Shown: positions 43,207 through 52,046 of the stretch, piece after piece
Layout of the letters: every line of letters begins with the position of its first letter
Numbering within the stretch: the first letter of the stretch is position 1
Source: Kiritimatiellaceae bacterium
Lineage (GTDB): Bacteria; Verrucomicrobiota; Kiritimatiellia; Kiritimatiellales; Tichowtungiaceae
Reading direction: 5' to 3'
NCBI GenBank assembly: GCA_013141415.1
Contig: JABFQY010000005.1
Coordinates: forward strand, 124,001-188,000
Length of the DNA: 64,000 bases
Position numbers and translations under genes: made by a program
Notes under the pieces: model-generated
Seen by the model: the letters and a program-made list of their open reading frames with translations, nothing else
The model's database searches: none
What the model was told of the DNA's origin: nothing

Positions 43207-44222
43207 GCGTGAAACTTTCTATTATCATCCCAACCATGGGCCGCCCGATTCTTGTGCGCACGCTGGAATCCGTTCTGGCGACACATGGCGCGAATCAAGT
43301 GGAAGTGATTGTTGTCGGCGAGATCCGCGACAGCGAGGTGCTGCGGAAAGTCACGGCGATCGTTTCTGCGAATCCGAACGTGCGCCATATTCCCATTTCG
43401 TATCCGGATGGCGATTCCAGCCGCAAGAAAAACCGCGGGGTGGAGGAGAGTCGTGCGGACATTGTCGCTTTCCTTGACGACGATGTCGTGATTGCACCTG
43501 ACTGGCCGGAGCACATTTTGAAAGCATTTGATAATCCGTCGGCCGGATTGGTGAGCGGGCCAAGTCTGGTGCCAGACGATATCAACCTGTCGGCGCGTTT
43601 GGCCGGACTTGCGCTAACCTCGCGTGCCGCTGGCTATGTGGCAGAGCGGTACCGGATCGGAACCGCCGCCGCGCGGGAAGTCGGCTGGAGTCGGATTATC
43701 GGTTGCAATGCCGCCTACCGTAAAACGGTTTTTCAGCAGATGGGCGGGTTCCCGCCGGAGTTTTATCCGGGTGAAGAAATGATTGCCTCGTGGCGCACCC
43801 AGCAGCTCGGACACAAACTATTTTTTATTCCTGCCGCATGGGTTTACCACTATCCACGGCAGTCGGTGAAACGCTTCTGGCGGCAGGTGTGGGGCTACGG
43901 TGCGACGAGAATTCGTTTGAAACGTGCCGGCACCGGCTTTGAGTGGACCACACTGGTTCCTGCGGCGTGGGTGCTTTCGCTTCTGGTGCTGGGAATATCT
44001 ACGCCGTTCTGCGGCTTCTGCGGATTTTTGCTCAAACTCGATCTCGCGCTCTACGCTCTGACGGCACTGGCGGTCGCGTTAGAAACGGCAGTTCAGACGC
44101 GCCGTCCGCGCGACCTGCTGGTGGTGTTTATGATTCCTGTCATGCACCTGAGCTACGGCCTCGCTGAGTGGTTTGAGTTTTTTCACCCGAACCGTGACTT
44201 CGGAGAAAGTTACCGGAAGTAG
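43203..44222 (+). CDS. GT2 glycosyltransferase with C-terminal membrane segments
   Basis: A 339-residue GT2 enzyme. The start at 43203 overlaps the methyltransferase stop. The N-terminus has LSIIIPTMGRPILVRTLESV, the DDD motif is AFLDDDVVIAPDW, and EFYPGEEMIASWR may be the catalytic-base segment. Two to three hydrophobic segments near the C-terminus anchor it. Similar enzymes build rhamnan or O-antigen chains. It is convergent with the GT4 gene, six bases apart. Confidence 0.85.
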   Translation: MSVKLSIIIPTMGRPILVRTLESVLATHGANQVEVIVVGEIRDSEVLRKVTAIVSANPNVRHIPISYPDGDSSRKKNRGVEESRADIVAFLDDDVVIAPDWPEHILKAFDNPSAGLVSGPSLVPDDINLSARLAGLALTSRAAGYVAERYRIGTAAAREVGWSRIIGCNAAYRKTVFQQMGGFPPEFYPGEEMIASWRTQQLGHKLFFIPAAWVYHYPRQSVKRFWRQVWGYGATRIRLKRAGTGFEWTTLVPAAWVLSLLVLGISTPFCGFCGFLLKLDLALYALTALAVALETAVQTRRPRDLLVVFMIPVMHLSYGLAEWFEFFHPNRDFGESYRK

Positions 44223-44228
44223 TGCGGC

Positions 44229-45422
44229 TCAGTTGGTGAGGTGAAAGAGCGCCTCGGCCATCCGGGAGGAAATGGTTTCAATATCAAAGGCTTCGACGCT
44301 TTTTGCCCGGGCCTGCATTCCCATCTTTATTCGTAAATCTTTCTGGTGATGCAGTGTGGTCAGCTGTGCCTTCAATGTGAACATATCGTTTGGATCAAAC
44401 AGCAGCCCTGTTTTGTTTTCTTTCACCAGCTCTTCCACACCTTTAAGACGGGCCGCCAGAATCGGTAAGCCGCAGGCCATTTCGTGCGAAAGGGTGTCGG
44501 TTACGTGAAAGTTGTCTGAGAATTGGCCGATGCGCATGACCAGACCGACATCGGCTGTACGGATTGCTTCCACTACGTCCTGTTCCGTTGGCAGCCAGCC
44601 GGTGAAAATTACCCGATCTGTCATGCCCAGCTCGCTACACATCAATTTTAATCGATTCATTTCCGGACCTGAGCCAACCAGCAGATATTTTAGATTCGGC
44701 AGTTTGTTTTTCAGGTCCGCCATAGCGCGGATGATCCGGTCATTTCCTTTGTTTGGATGAAGCACGCCGTGATGAACGACAACAAAATCATTTGCGGCTA
44801 ATCCGAATTTACTGCGTGCCGCATTCCGGTCTCTCGGGGAATAGAGTTCGGTGTCACACGGGTTATACGCACAGCAAACCCTGTCAGGGTCCACGCCGCG
44901 TTCTGCGAGAAACGTCCGCGTATAGTTTACTTTTGTAAAGATCAGCGGCAGGGTTCGCCACGTCCGGTAGTCAACCTGTTGCAGCCAGTCAAAAAATCTT
45001 TTCAGCTCCGAGTGCTGTTCAGAATAGATGGTTAGAAAAAAATCGGCGACCGTGATGCAGATGTTTCTGCCGTAGAATACTCGGGCAATCAGCGCGCCCC
45101 ACGGAAGCGTTTCATCCCAGAAAACCGCATCCATTTTCATCAGACGGCAGCGCAATGCCAGCGCGGGGAGGGCGGCGTACCAGAAAAGAGTTCCGAATAG
45201 TTTGCTGGCGGCGGAGCCGCGGTTCAGACGGAAGGGAAGGGCGTGGATCGTGCAGTGGGCCTTGATCATTTCCGGAGCGGCAGAGTTTTCCCGCAGACCG
45301 AAGTAATGCACCTCAACGCCGCGTTCGTGCAGTTTGCGGATGATGTGGGGAATGGAATGGCAGGTGGATGTGTGACCTGATGGCCCGTAGCGGTGCCAAA
45401 ATGCTATTTTCCGTTTTTTCAT
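44229..45422 (-). CDS. GT4 glycosyltransferase (GT-B fold)
   Basis: A 397-residue GT-B enzyme of the GT4 family. The second domain has the sugar-nucleotide site, with VVHHGVLHPNKGNDRI, YLLVGSGPEM and the donor motif ETS-type SHEMACGLPILAARLKGVEE (E-x7-E). The only minus-strand gene of this part of the cluster. It should add a sugar from a nucleotide donor to a lipid-linked acceptor in the cytoplasm. Confidence 0.85.
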   Translation of the reverse strand: MKKRKIAFWHRYGPSGHTSTCHSIPHIIRKLHERGVEVHYFGLRENSAAPEMIKAHCTIHALPFRLNRGSAASKLFGTLFWYAALPALALRCRLMKMDAVFWDETLPWGALIARVFYGRNICITVADFFLTIYSEQHSELKRFFDWLQQVDYRTWRTLPLIFTKVNYTRTFLAERGVDPDRVCCAYNPCDTELYSPRDRNAARSKFGLAANDFVVVHHGVLHPNKGNDRIIRAMADLKNKLPNLKYLLVGSGPEMNRLKLMCSELGMTDRVIFTGWLPTEQDVVEAIRTADVGLVMRIGQFSDNFHVTDTLSHEMACGLPILAARLKGVEELVKENKTGLLFDPNDMFTLKAQLTTLHHQKDLRIKMGMQARAKSVEAFDIETISSRMAEALFHLTN

Positions 45423-45543
45423 ACAACGCGGGGCTGCTTGTTTCGTTTAATGACAGGGGCCAGCATAAGCATTGTCACTGCGGTGTCAAACTGGCATATT
45501 CAAAACCATGTTGGCGGTTATAAAGTTTTCCGGAAGGATGTCT

Positions 45544-47784
45544 ATGCGGTTGTTTTTGTCAGGACTCATCTTTTTGGCGGTTTGCGGATGTTCGCAACCC
45601 CGTAAAGTCAGCTATGCGGATTTGCTTTCCTCTTTAACCAATTTGAATCAAATGGCTTCTCTGGCGGTTCCGCAGACGCATCTCATCTCTTCCTATGACC
45701 GCACAGGCGCCAACGAAGACAACAACTATTTTCAGGGAAAGACCAAAGACGGTCAGTTTATTCTGGCCGACCTGAAAGGCCCCGGTGTGGTTTCCCGGCT
45801 CTGGTTTACCGGTGATCCGCACAACGCAAATATACACTTCTATTTTGATGATGAACCCACGCCGCGGATGTCTTTCAAGTGGGATGTCCTTGGCCGGGGG
45901 ATTCTTCCCATTAACGCTCCTCCGCTCGCTATGGCCGAGCAAATCTGCTGGCGGTCTTTCCTGCCGATTCCTTACAGCAAACGGTTGCGGATTACTGTGG
46001 AAGATGCCGGTTATGCCTATGGAAAAGCGCCGAAGTTTTACTACCAGCTCAATTGGAATTCGTTACCCCAGGGACAAACCGTCGAGAGTTTTTCGCTGCC
46101 GGTGCTCGATCAGAACCGCGCTCTGATTGATACCATTTGCGCTGACTGGGAAAAGATGAGCTTTCCTGCAATTCCGCCGCTCGAACGGGACGGGGTTCTA
46201 CCTCCCGGCGGAACGCTTAAACTTTTTTCAGCGGAGCGGCAGGGAACCATCAGCGGAATTTCAATCAGCCCCGGTTTTTCAAACGTACCGTCGCCGGCGG
46301 CGCGTTCCGCACTGCTTCGGGATATCGTGTTGAAAATCTACTGGGACGGACAGACGGAGCCGAGCGTCTCCGTTCCGCTTGGCGATTTTTTCGGCAGCAT
46401 GTGGCAGCGCTGGGCCGGACAGTCCATGTTTTTTGGTATGGATCAGGACGCCTTTTTCTGTCGCTGGCCAATGCCGTTCCGTAAGGGCGCCCGGATCGAA
46501 CTGGAAAATCAGGGAACAGCTCCGGTGTCGATTCGCTGGGGCGTTTCGTCTAACGAAGCACAAGTTCCCTTGGATTCCGGCTACTTTCACGCGGCATTCA
46601 ACCGTAGCGGCGCGAATGCTGTTGGTGCGCCCCACACGGTTCTGGAGACCTCCGGCGACGGAAAATATGTTGGCTGTATGCTGGGCGTCTGGAGCGTTGA
46701 TAACAGCTTCTGGGTTTTGGAGTCCGACGAAACAATGTATATCGACGGCGGAAAGAAACCGTACTGGCAGGGAACCGGCCTCGAGGACTATTTCAACTCC
46801 GGCTGGTATTATCGCAAAGTGTTCGAGCGACCCTTGCATGGGCTTCCTGTCAAATCGCCTTTCCGCACAGTTCAGTACCGACTGCATCTCGACGACGCGG
46901 TTCTGTTTAACAAATCATTCAACATGATTTTTGAACGCGGCCCGGATCAGGCGAGTAAGGCAGCATACGACAGCGTGGCTTTCTACTATCTGAAAAACCC
47001 GCAACCGGCAGCAGGTCAGGTTGGTAACGCGACATGGCGCGCCCGACCCCGCAGTCGCCTTGAACAGCTGACGCTCATGACCGACATCTGGAATCTGGAG
47101 CGCTTTAATGATCTGCCGGGGGAGATAGATTTCATTGATCGGTACATTGAGCAGTACAATCCACCATTTACTCCCGTTCTGAAACTGAGACAGCTTATGT
47201 GTCGTTATAAGGATTCAAATATTTCGCGGGCCGAATTGCTTCAGAATCTGGACGGGTTTCTGACCTCGGCGGATGCGAAGGTTCGGTCATTTGCAGAAAC
47301 CCTGAAAAAATTCTATTCGGAACCGTCTGTTTTTCTGCTGGGAGCCTATTGCAATATGACCGCAGAGGTTTATCTGGATGGCCAGCGCATGTTGACAGCG
47401 GGGAATCCGGAGCAGCCGGTTGTTGTTCCGGTGAAACTGGAAAAAGGAATGCACGTCATCGCCGTCCGCGCTCTTTGGCAGCAATATCCCTATTGGATGC
47501 AGGCCTGGATTGAGTCTCCCGCCGGGTTGCTTACGGATGGCCGGGATTGGAAACACGCCGTTAATCCGTCCGGCGAATGGGCGGCTCTCAACTACGACGA
47601 CTCAAAATGGAACCCTGCCGGATGCGTTTTGGAAGGGGTGAAGAGTCCGCCGGAAGTCCCGTATGTCTGGGCTGCACCGGATCCTTATGTAAACGCCTCT
47701 TCCAAGGTTCTCCCCGTGTGTCCGGGCGATCCGTGGGACGGACGGGGATTTGTTGTTTATCGGAAATTTTTTGAGGTCAAGTAA
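45544..47784 (+). CDS. GH172 (DUF2961) lipoprotein
   Basis: A lipoprotein of 746 residues from the ATG at 45544, chosen because GGAAGG lies six bases upstream. The N-terminus MRLFLSGLIFLAVCGCSQP has a good lipobox, CGC. The DUF2961 domain (about 40-400) has GPGVVSRLWFTG, FYFDDEPTPRM and YWQGTGLEDYFNSGWYYR. The family is now GH172, known for fructofuranosidase-like activity on difructose anhydride and arabinofuranosidase activity. The C-terminal part has a beta domain with VYLDGQRM and WESPAG-like sections. It probably trims oligosaccharides at the outer membrane. Confidence 0.78.
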   Translation: MRLFLSGLIFLAVCGCSQPRKVSYADLLSSLTNLNQMASLAVPQTHLISSYDRTGANEDNNYFQGKTKDGQFILADLKGPGVVSRLWFTGDPHNANIHFYFDDEPTPRMSFKWDVLGRGILPINAPPLAMAEQICWRSFLPIPYSKRLRITVEDAGYAYGKAPKFYYQLNWNSLPQGQTVESFSLPVLDQNRALIDTICADWEKMSFPAIPPLERDGVLPPGGTLKLFSAERQGTISGISISPGFSNVPSPAARSALLRDIVLKIYWDGQTEPSVSVPLGDFFGSMWQRWAGQSMFFGMDQDAFFCRWPMPFRKGARIELENQGTAPVSIRWGVSSNEAQVPLDSGYFHAAFNRSGANAVGAPHTVLETSGDGKYVGCMLGVWSVDNSFWVLESDETMYIDGGKKPYWQGTGLEDYFNSGWYYRKVFERPLHGLPVKSPFRTVQYRLHLDDAVLFNKSFNMIFERGPDQASKAAYDSVAFYYLKNPQPAAGQVGNATWRARPRSRLEQLTLMTDIWNLERFNDLPGEIDFIDRYIEQYNPPFTPVLKLRQLMCRYKDSNISRAELLQNLDGFLTSADAKVRSFAETLKKFYSEPSVFLLGAYCNMTAEVYLDGQRMLTAGNPEQPVVVPVKLEKGMHVIAVRALWQQYPYWMQAWIESPAGLLTDGRDWKHAVNPSGEWAALNYDDSKWNPAGCVLEGVKSPPEVPYVWAAPDPYVNASSKVLPVCPGDPWDGRGFVVYRKFFEVK

Positions 47785-47934
47785 CTGGCGGAACCATCTC
47801 TTTCAAACGGGTTTCTTGCAGTGCGGTGGAAGATCAGGTAGAACATGCTCTAAGTGCGCGGCGGGTTGCTGGGCGGCTGTTGCAGCTCAAAGTGTTACTG
47901 ATCATGTGAGATCAAGAGTTAAGGTCGAAATGTT
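47785..47934. other. Intergenic region before rfbF
   Basis: About 150 bases with no gene and no convincing hairpin. A promoter for the rfbF block may lie here, since no upstream overlap exists, but no clear -35/-10 pair was found. Confidence 0.4.
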
Positions 47935-48708
47935 ATGAAAGTGGTGATTTTGGCAGGCGGATTGGGCACGCGGATCAGTGAGGAAACGGCTATCAAGCCC
48001 AAACCGTTGATCGAGGTAGGCGGCCGTCCGCTTCTTTGGCACGTGATGAAGCTCTACTCAGCATTCGGCCTTACAGATTTTGTTATCTGTCTCGGGTATA
48101 AGGGCTACATGATCAAGGAATTCTTCGCCAACTATTTTCTGCATATGTCCGATGTAACCATTAACCTGTCTAATAACGAGATCAAGGTGCACAACAATTA
48201 CTCCGATCCATGGACCGTGACGCTGGTCGATACCGGGGAAAACACCATGACTGGCGGGCGCATTAAAAGAATTAAACCGTACTTAGTGGACGGCGAAGAT
48301 TTTTGTCTTACCTATGGCGATGGTGTCGGCGATGTGAACATCGGGAAGCTTTTGGAATTTCATCGCAATCAGAAAACACTGGCTACCCTGACAGCCACTC
48401 GCCCTCCGGGACGTTTCGGCGCCTTGCGAATTGCCAACAACAAGGCGCTGGACTTTGAGGAAAAACCCGCCGGTGACCGCGCCTGGGTTAATGGCGGATT
48501 CTTTGTTTGTTCGCCCAAGGTGCTGGATTATATTGAGAGCGATCAAACTGTATGGGAACGCGAGCCGATGAACCGGCTTACGTCCGAAGGACAGCTTTCC
48601 ACCTATCTTCACGAGGGCTTCTGGCAGCCGGTTGACACGCTTCGTGATAAAACGAGTCTGCAAGAGTTATGGGACGGCGGGAAAGCTCCGTGGAAAGTGT
48701 GGGCGTGA
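47935..48708 (+). CDS. rfbF: Glucose-1-phosphate cytidylyltransferase
   Basis: Makes CDP-glucose from CTP and glucose 1-phosphate, the entry to CDP-linked 6-deoxysugars. The 257 residues begin VVILAGGLGTRISEETAIKP, the family nucleotide loop, and continue with LTYGDGVGDVNI and EREPMNRLTSEGQL, which are typical of RfbF. Length is normal. It begins a block of sugar-nucleotide genes whose partner, RfbG, is six genes downstream. Confidence 0.95.
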   Translation: MKVVILAGGLGTRISEETAIKPKPLIEVGGRPLLWHVMKLYSAFGLTDFVICLGYKGYMIKEFFANYFLHMSDVTINLSNNEIKVHNNYSDPWTVTLVDTGENTMTGGRIKRIKPYLVDGEDFCLTYGDGVGDVNIGKLLEFHRNQKTLATLTATRPPGRFGALRIANNKALDFEEKPAGDRAWVNGGFFVCSPKVLDYIESDQTVWEREPMNRLTSEGQLSTYLHEGFWQPVDTLRDKTSLQELWDGGKAPWKVWA

Positions 48709-48739
48709 GCAGGGTCGCCGTGTCAGGAGTAATCGGATA

Positions 48740-49765
48740 ATGACTGAAACGATTAACCAAGTTATGAATGATTCATCCCGAGGTAAATTGCTTTCGGTGA
48801 TCGTTCCGTTTTTGAACGAAACGGAGATCCTCGACCTTTTTTTCGAGGAATTAATGGTTCACTTAAAAGAACTGGATATGCCGTTCGAAGTGATCTGTGT
48901 GGACAATGCCAGTACCGACGATACGTATGGGCAGCTGCTGTTGTGGCGCCATCGGCATCCGGAAATCAAAGTCATCCGCTTTTCCCGTTATTTCGGTAAG
49001 GAGATGGCTCTCACAGCAGGCCTTGATTACGCCAAGGGCGATGCCGTGATTCTTATGGATCCGGATCTTCAGGATCCGCCCGCGATGATGGCTGATTTTA
49101 TCGCCAAATGGCGTGAAGGCTACGATATGGTGTACGCCACCCGTTGCCGCTCCGGCATAGAGAGCGGAGTGAAGACGTTCCTGAACACGTTGTTCTACAA
49201 GGTATTCAACATCGTCAGCGAGAACGGCATTCCGTATCGCACCGGAGATTTTCGGCTGATTGATGCCAAGATCGTCGAAGTGATCCGGCACATTCGGGAG
49301 AAATCACGCTTCCTTCGTAGCTTGACCGCATGGGCTGGATTCAAGAGCACCGCCATCATGTTCGACCGCCCCGAACGGATCAAAGGCAAATCCAAATCGA
49401 ACTGGGTTTTCCTTTGGAACTACGCCATAGACGCTATTCTGTCCACCACCAACCGCCCCTTGCGCATCTGGTCTTACATTGGCCTGGGGGTATCGATGGT
49501 GGCGATCTTGGCGGCCATTGCTCTTGTTATCCGAACCGTGGTGTTTGGTAAAGATGTGCTAGGTTACGCCAGCATGATGACCACCATCCTGTTTTTGGGC
49601 GGGTTCCAATTGATTTCCGTTGGCGTTGTCGCTGAGTATCTCGGCCGGGTTTATCGCGAGGTTCAAAACAGACCCTTGTATGTGATTGATCAAAGTCACG
49701 GAGTCGACGCCAGTCGGCTGCCTCCGTGTCCAAACAAAATAAGGAACTTACATAATGGCATCTAA
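48740..49765 (+). CDS. GT2 glycosyltransferase, GtrB/ArnC-like
   Basis: A 341-residue GT2 protein with a GT-A domain (LSVIVPFLNETEILDLFFEE, DPDLQDPP as DxD, YGQLL region) and two C-terminal transmembrane segments. That architecture is of GtrB and ArnC enzymes, which load undecaprenyl phosphate with a sugar. The start at 48740 (MTETINQ) has CAGGAG ten bases upstream. It overlaps the C-methyltransferase gene by 11 bases. The product may be the sugar donor for one of the GT-C proteins. Confidence 0.85.
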   Translation: MTETINQVMNDSSRGKLLSVIVPFLNETEILDLFFEELMVHLKELDMPFEVICVDNASTDDTYGQLLLWRHRHPEIKVIRFSRYFGKEMALTAGLDYAKGDAVILMDPDLQDPPAMMADFIAKWREGYDMVYATRCRSGIESGVKTFLNTLFYKVFNIVSENGIPYRTGDFRLIDAKIVEVIRHIREKSRFLRSLTAWAGFKSTAIMFDRPERIKGKSKSNWVFLWNYAIDAILSTTNRPLRIWSYIGLGVSMVAILAAIALVIRTVVFGKDVLGYASMMTTILFLGGFQLISVGVVAEYLGRVYREVQNRPLYVIDQSHGVDASRLPPCPNKIRNLHNGI

Positions 49766-51065
49766 AATATGGAAGCAATGCCGCACTTGCGGTAACCCCC
49801 ATCTTGTTCCTGTAGTCGATATGGGAAAGCAACCTCTCAGTGGCGTGTTTCCGAAACCTTCGGAGCCCGATCCGTCATCTTCCCCGTTGGATTTAATCCG
49901 TTGCGATATTAGCGCAACCCCGGGCGCGTGCGGGCTGGTTCAGCTTCGCGACACGGCTGACCTTGGAGAAATGTATGGTAGCACCTACGGATATTTTTCA
50001 TCTATCAGTCCGACCATGACCGCCCACCTGACTGGCAAGGTGCGCGATCTTGTCGCGTATGCCAAACCCTGTCGGGGCGATGTCATTCTCGATATCGGCA
50101 GCAATGATGGAACTCTGTTGAACGCCTACGGCAGCGAAGCCGGATTTGTCCGCGTTGGAATGGATCCTTCCGCGGAAAAATTCCGCCACAACTACCAGCC
50201 GGACATCAATGTCGTATATGATTTCTTTTCAGAAAAGGGAACGCGTTCAATGATCGGCAGCAAAAACTGCAAGATCATCACGTCGATCGCAATGTTTTAT
50301 GACCTCGACGATCCGCTGTCGTTTATCCGTCAAATCCGCGCTTTGCTTGCCGTGGACGGGGTATGGGCTCTGGAACTGGCCTACATGCCGCTTTTTTTGA
50401 AGCAACTTTCTTATGATCAAATCTGCCATGAGCACGTCACCTATTACGGTCTTCGCCAGATGGATTGGATGATGCGTCAGGAGGGTCTTAAAATTCTGAG
50501 TGTATCATTTAACGATATGAACGGCGGGAGTTTTTACCTTTATGTCGGCCGTGCGGACGGCCCCCGCGTTCCAGAGCAGGAATGCATCAACAGCCTGCTT
50601 GCTTCTGAGGCCGAACTGGATTCGCCGCGGCCCTACCAGCGTTTGCACAACCGGATGCTTGCCCATCGCGATGATGTAAAAAACTTTTTTAAAATCATGC
50701 GCGCCGCCGGGAAAAAAGTGTACGGCTACGGTGCCTCAACTAAAGGGAACGTGGTAATAAATTACTGCGATATCGGCCCCGCCGACCTCGTGGCCATAGG
50801 AGACCGTAATCCGGAAAAAGACGGACTCGTAACGCCTGGATCGCGTATCCCGATCATTTCCCACGAGAAGTTGCGTGCCCTCAAGCCGGACTATTTGTTT
50901 GTCTTCATCTGGCACTTCCGCAGCGAGGTCATCCGAGATGAAATGGATTTCCTCCGGCGCGGCGGCACTCTGATTTTCTCACTGCCTCGTCTGCATCTGG
51001 TGGACATCAACAACTACGAACGTTATCTGGACAACGATTTCGGAGATCAGTCCTTCTTGCTTTGA
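49755..51065 (+). CDS. Sugar C-methyltransferase (NovU/TylC3-like)
   Basis: A 436-residue methyltransferase with three parts. The N-terminal zinc module (Methyltransf_13 type) has CRTCG and CDISATPGACG and contains VVDMGKQPLSGVF. The SAM-binding core has VILDIGSNDGTLLNAYG. The C-terminal domain (Methyltransf_14 type) has VYGYGASTKGNVVINYCDI and the HEHVTYY catalytic region. Relatives put a methyl branch on carbon 3 (or another position) of a 4-keto-6-deoxy sugar. With RfbF, RfbG and the SDR nearby, it likely makes a branched CDP-sugar. Start overlaps the GT2 gene. Confidence 0.82.
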   Translation: MASKIWKQCRTCGNPHLVPVVDMGKQPLSGVFPKPSEPDPSSSPLDLIRCDISATPGACGLVQLRDTADLGEMYGSTYGYFSSISPTMTAHLTGKVRDLVAYAKPCRGDVILDIGSNDGTLLNAYGSEAGFVRVGMDPSAEKFRHNYQPDINVVYDFFSEKGTRSMIGSKNCKIITSIAMFYDLDDPLSFIRQIRALLAVDGVWALELAYMPLFLKQLSYDQICHEHVTYYGLRQMDWMMRQEGLKILSVSFNDMNGGSFYLYVGRADGPRVPEQECINSLLASEAELDSPRPYQRLHNRMLAHRDDVKNFFKIMRAAGKKVYGYGASTKGNVVINYCDIGPADLVAIGDRNPEKDGLVTPGSRIPIISHEKLRALKPDYLFVFIWHFRSEVIRDEMDFLRRGGTLIFSLPRLHLVDINNYERYLDNDFGDQSFLL

Positions 51066-51068
51066 TTT

Positions 51069-52046
51069 ATGAGCGCCGCTGAAAAATCGTCCGAATTCTA
51101 TTGGCCGGATCAGCGGGTGCTGATTACTGGCGCGGACGGTTTTTTAGGCGGGGCCATGACACGCAGTCTGCTGAGCCGGGGAGCCTCCGTGTATGCTTTG
51201 GTATGGTCCGGCAATCAGGAATGTGATGTAAAAAATCTGATGGCGTCTGGAGCAGCCATCGTTCGCGGCGATGTAGCGGATATTTCTTTGCTGACTAGCT
51301 TGTGCGGTGATTCCGGAATCAATACGGTTTTTCATCTGGCCGCAATTAACTCCAACACGGGAACCCTGCCGCCTTACGCGTTGTGGGAGGCAAATATTCG
51401 CGGCGTTTATACTGTGCTGGAAGCCTGTCGCGCGGCATCGCCAAGGGCCCGCGTTATAATCGCATCGAGCCGGGAAGCGGAGGAGTGTTTCTCCGGACTA
51501 TCCGCCCGTCCGCATCACCCGTATATGGTCTCAAAGGCCTCCGCCGAATTGATCGCTCGATCCTATAGTGACACATTCAATTTGCCGTCTGCCTGTGTCC
51601 GATCCGACAATCTCTACGGCGGCGGTGACCGCAATTGGCAACGACTGATTCCCGGTACCATACGCTCCTTGTTGCAGGGCGAAGCGCCGGTCATCCGTGG
51701 CGACGGACAGCTCGCCAGAGCGTATGTGTATATTGATGATGCGGTAAATGCCTATTGCGCGATTGCTGAACGATTACACCGGAAGGATATTCGCGGGCAG
51801 ATATTCCGGCTTTCCACCGGCATCAACAGTTCGGTTCTGGACACTGTTCGTCAGCTTGTTGAAATTTCGGGCCGGAACGACTTGGATCCCCGCATATTGC
51901 ATGAAAAATGCGACGAACGGGTAGATGAAGTTTATATGCCGGTTCGGGAAAAGCAGTTGCTGGATTGGGAAAACACCACGGGGCTCCATGAGGGGCTGGC
52001 CCGGACGTATGAATGGTACAGGACACATTCAGGAGAGCTCTCGTGA
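51069..52046 (+). CDS. NAD-dependent epimerase/dehydratase (extended SDR)
   Basis: A 325-residue extended SDR. The Rossmann loop is VLITGADGFLGGAM; the active-site Tyr-Lys pair is HPYMVSKASAELIA (about 153-158), and the Ser/Arg segment SSREAEE is unusual (commonly SSxxVYG). Its place after the C-methyltransferase suggests a ketoreductase or epimerase that finishes a CDP-sugar. It is coupled to the GT-C gene by an overlapping stop and GTG (GTGA at 52043). Confidence 0.85.
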   Translation: MSAAEKSSEFYWPDQRVLITGADGFLGGAMTRSLLSRGASVYALVWSGNQECDVKNLMASGAAIVRGDVADISLLTSLCGDSGINTVFHLAAINSNTGTLPPYALWEANIRGVYTVLEACRAASPRARVIIASSREAEECFSGLSARPHHPYMVSKASAELIARSYSDTFNLPSACVRSDNLYGGGDRNWQRLIPGTIRSLLQGEAPVIRGDGQLARAYVYIDDAVNAYCAIAERLHRKDIRGQIFRLSTGINSSVLDTVRQLVEISGRNDLDPRILHEKCDERVDEVYMPVREKQLLDWENTTGLHEGLARTYEWYRTHSGELS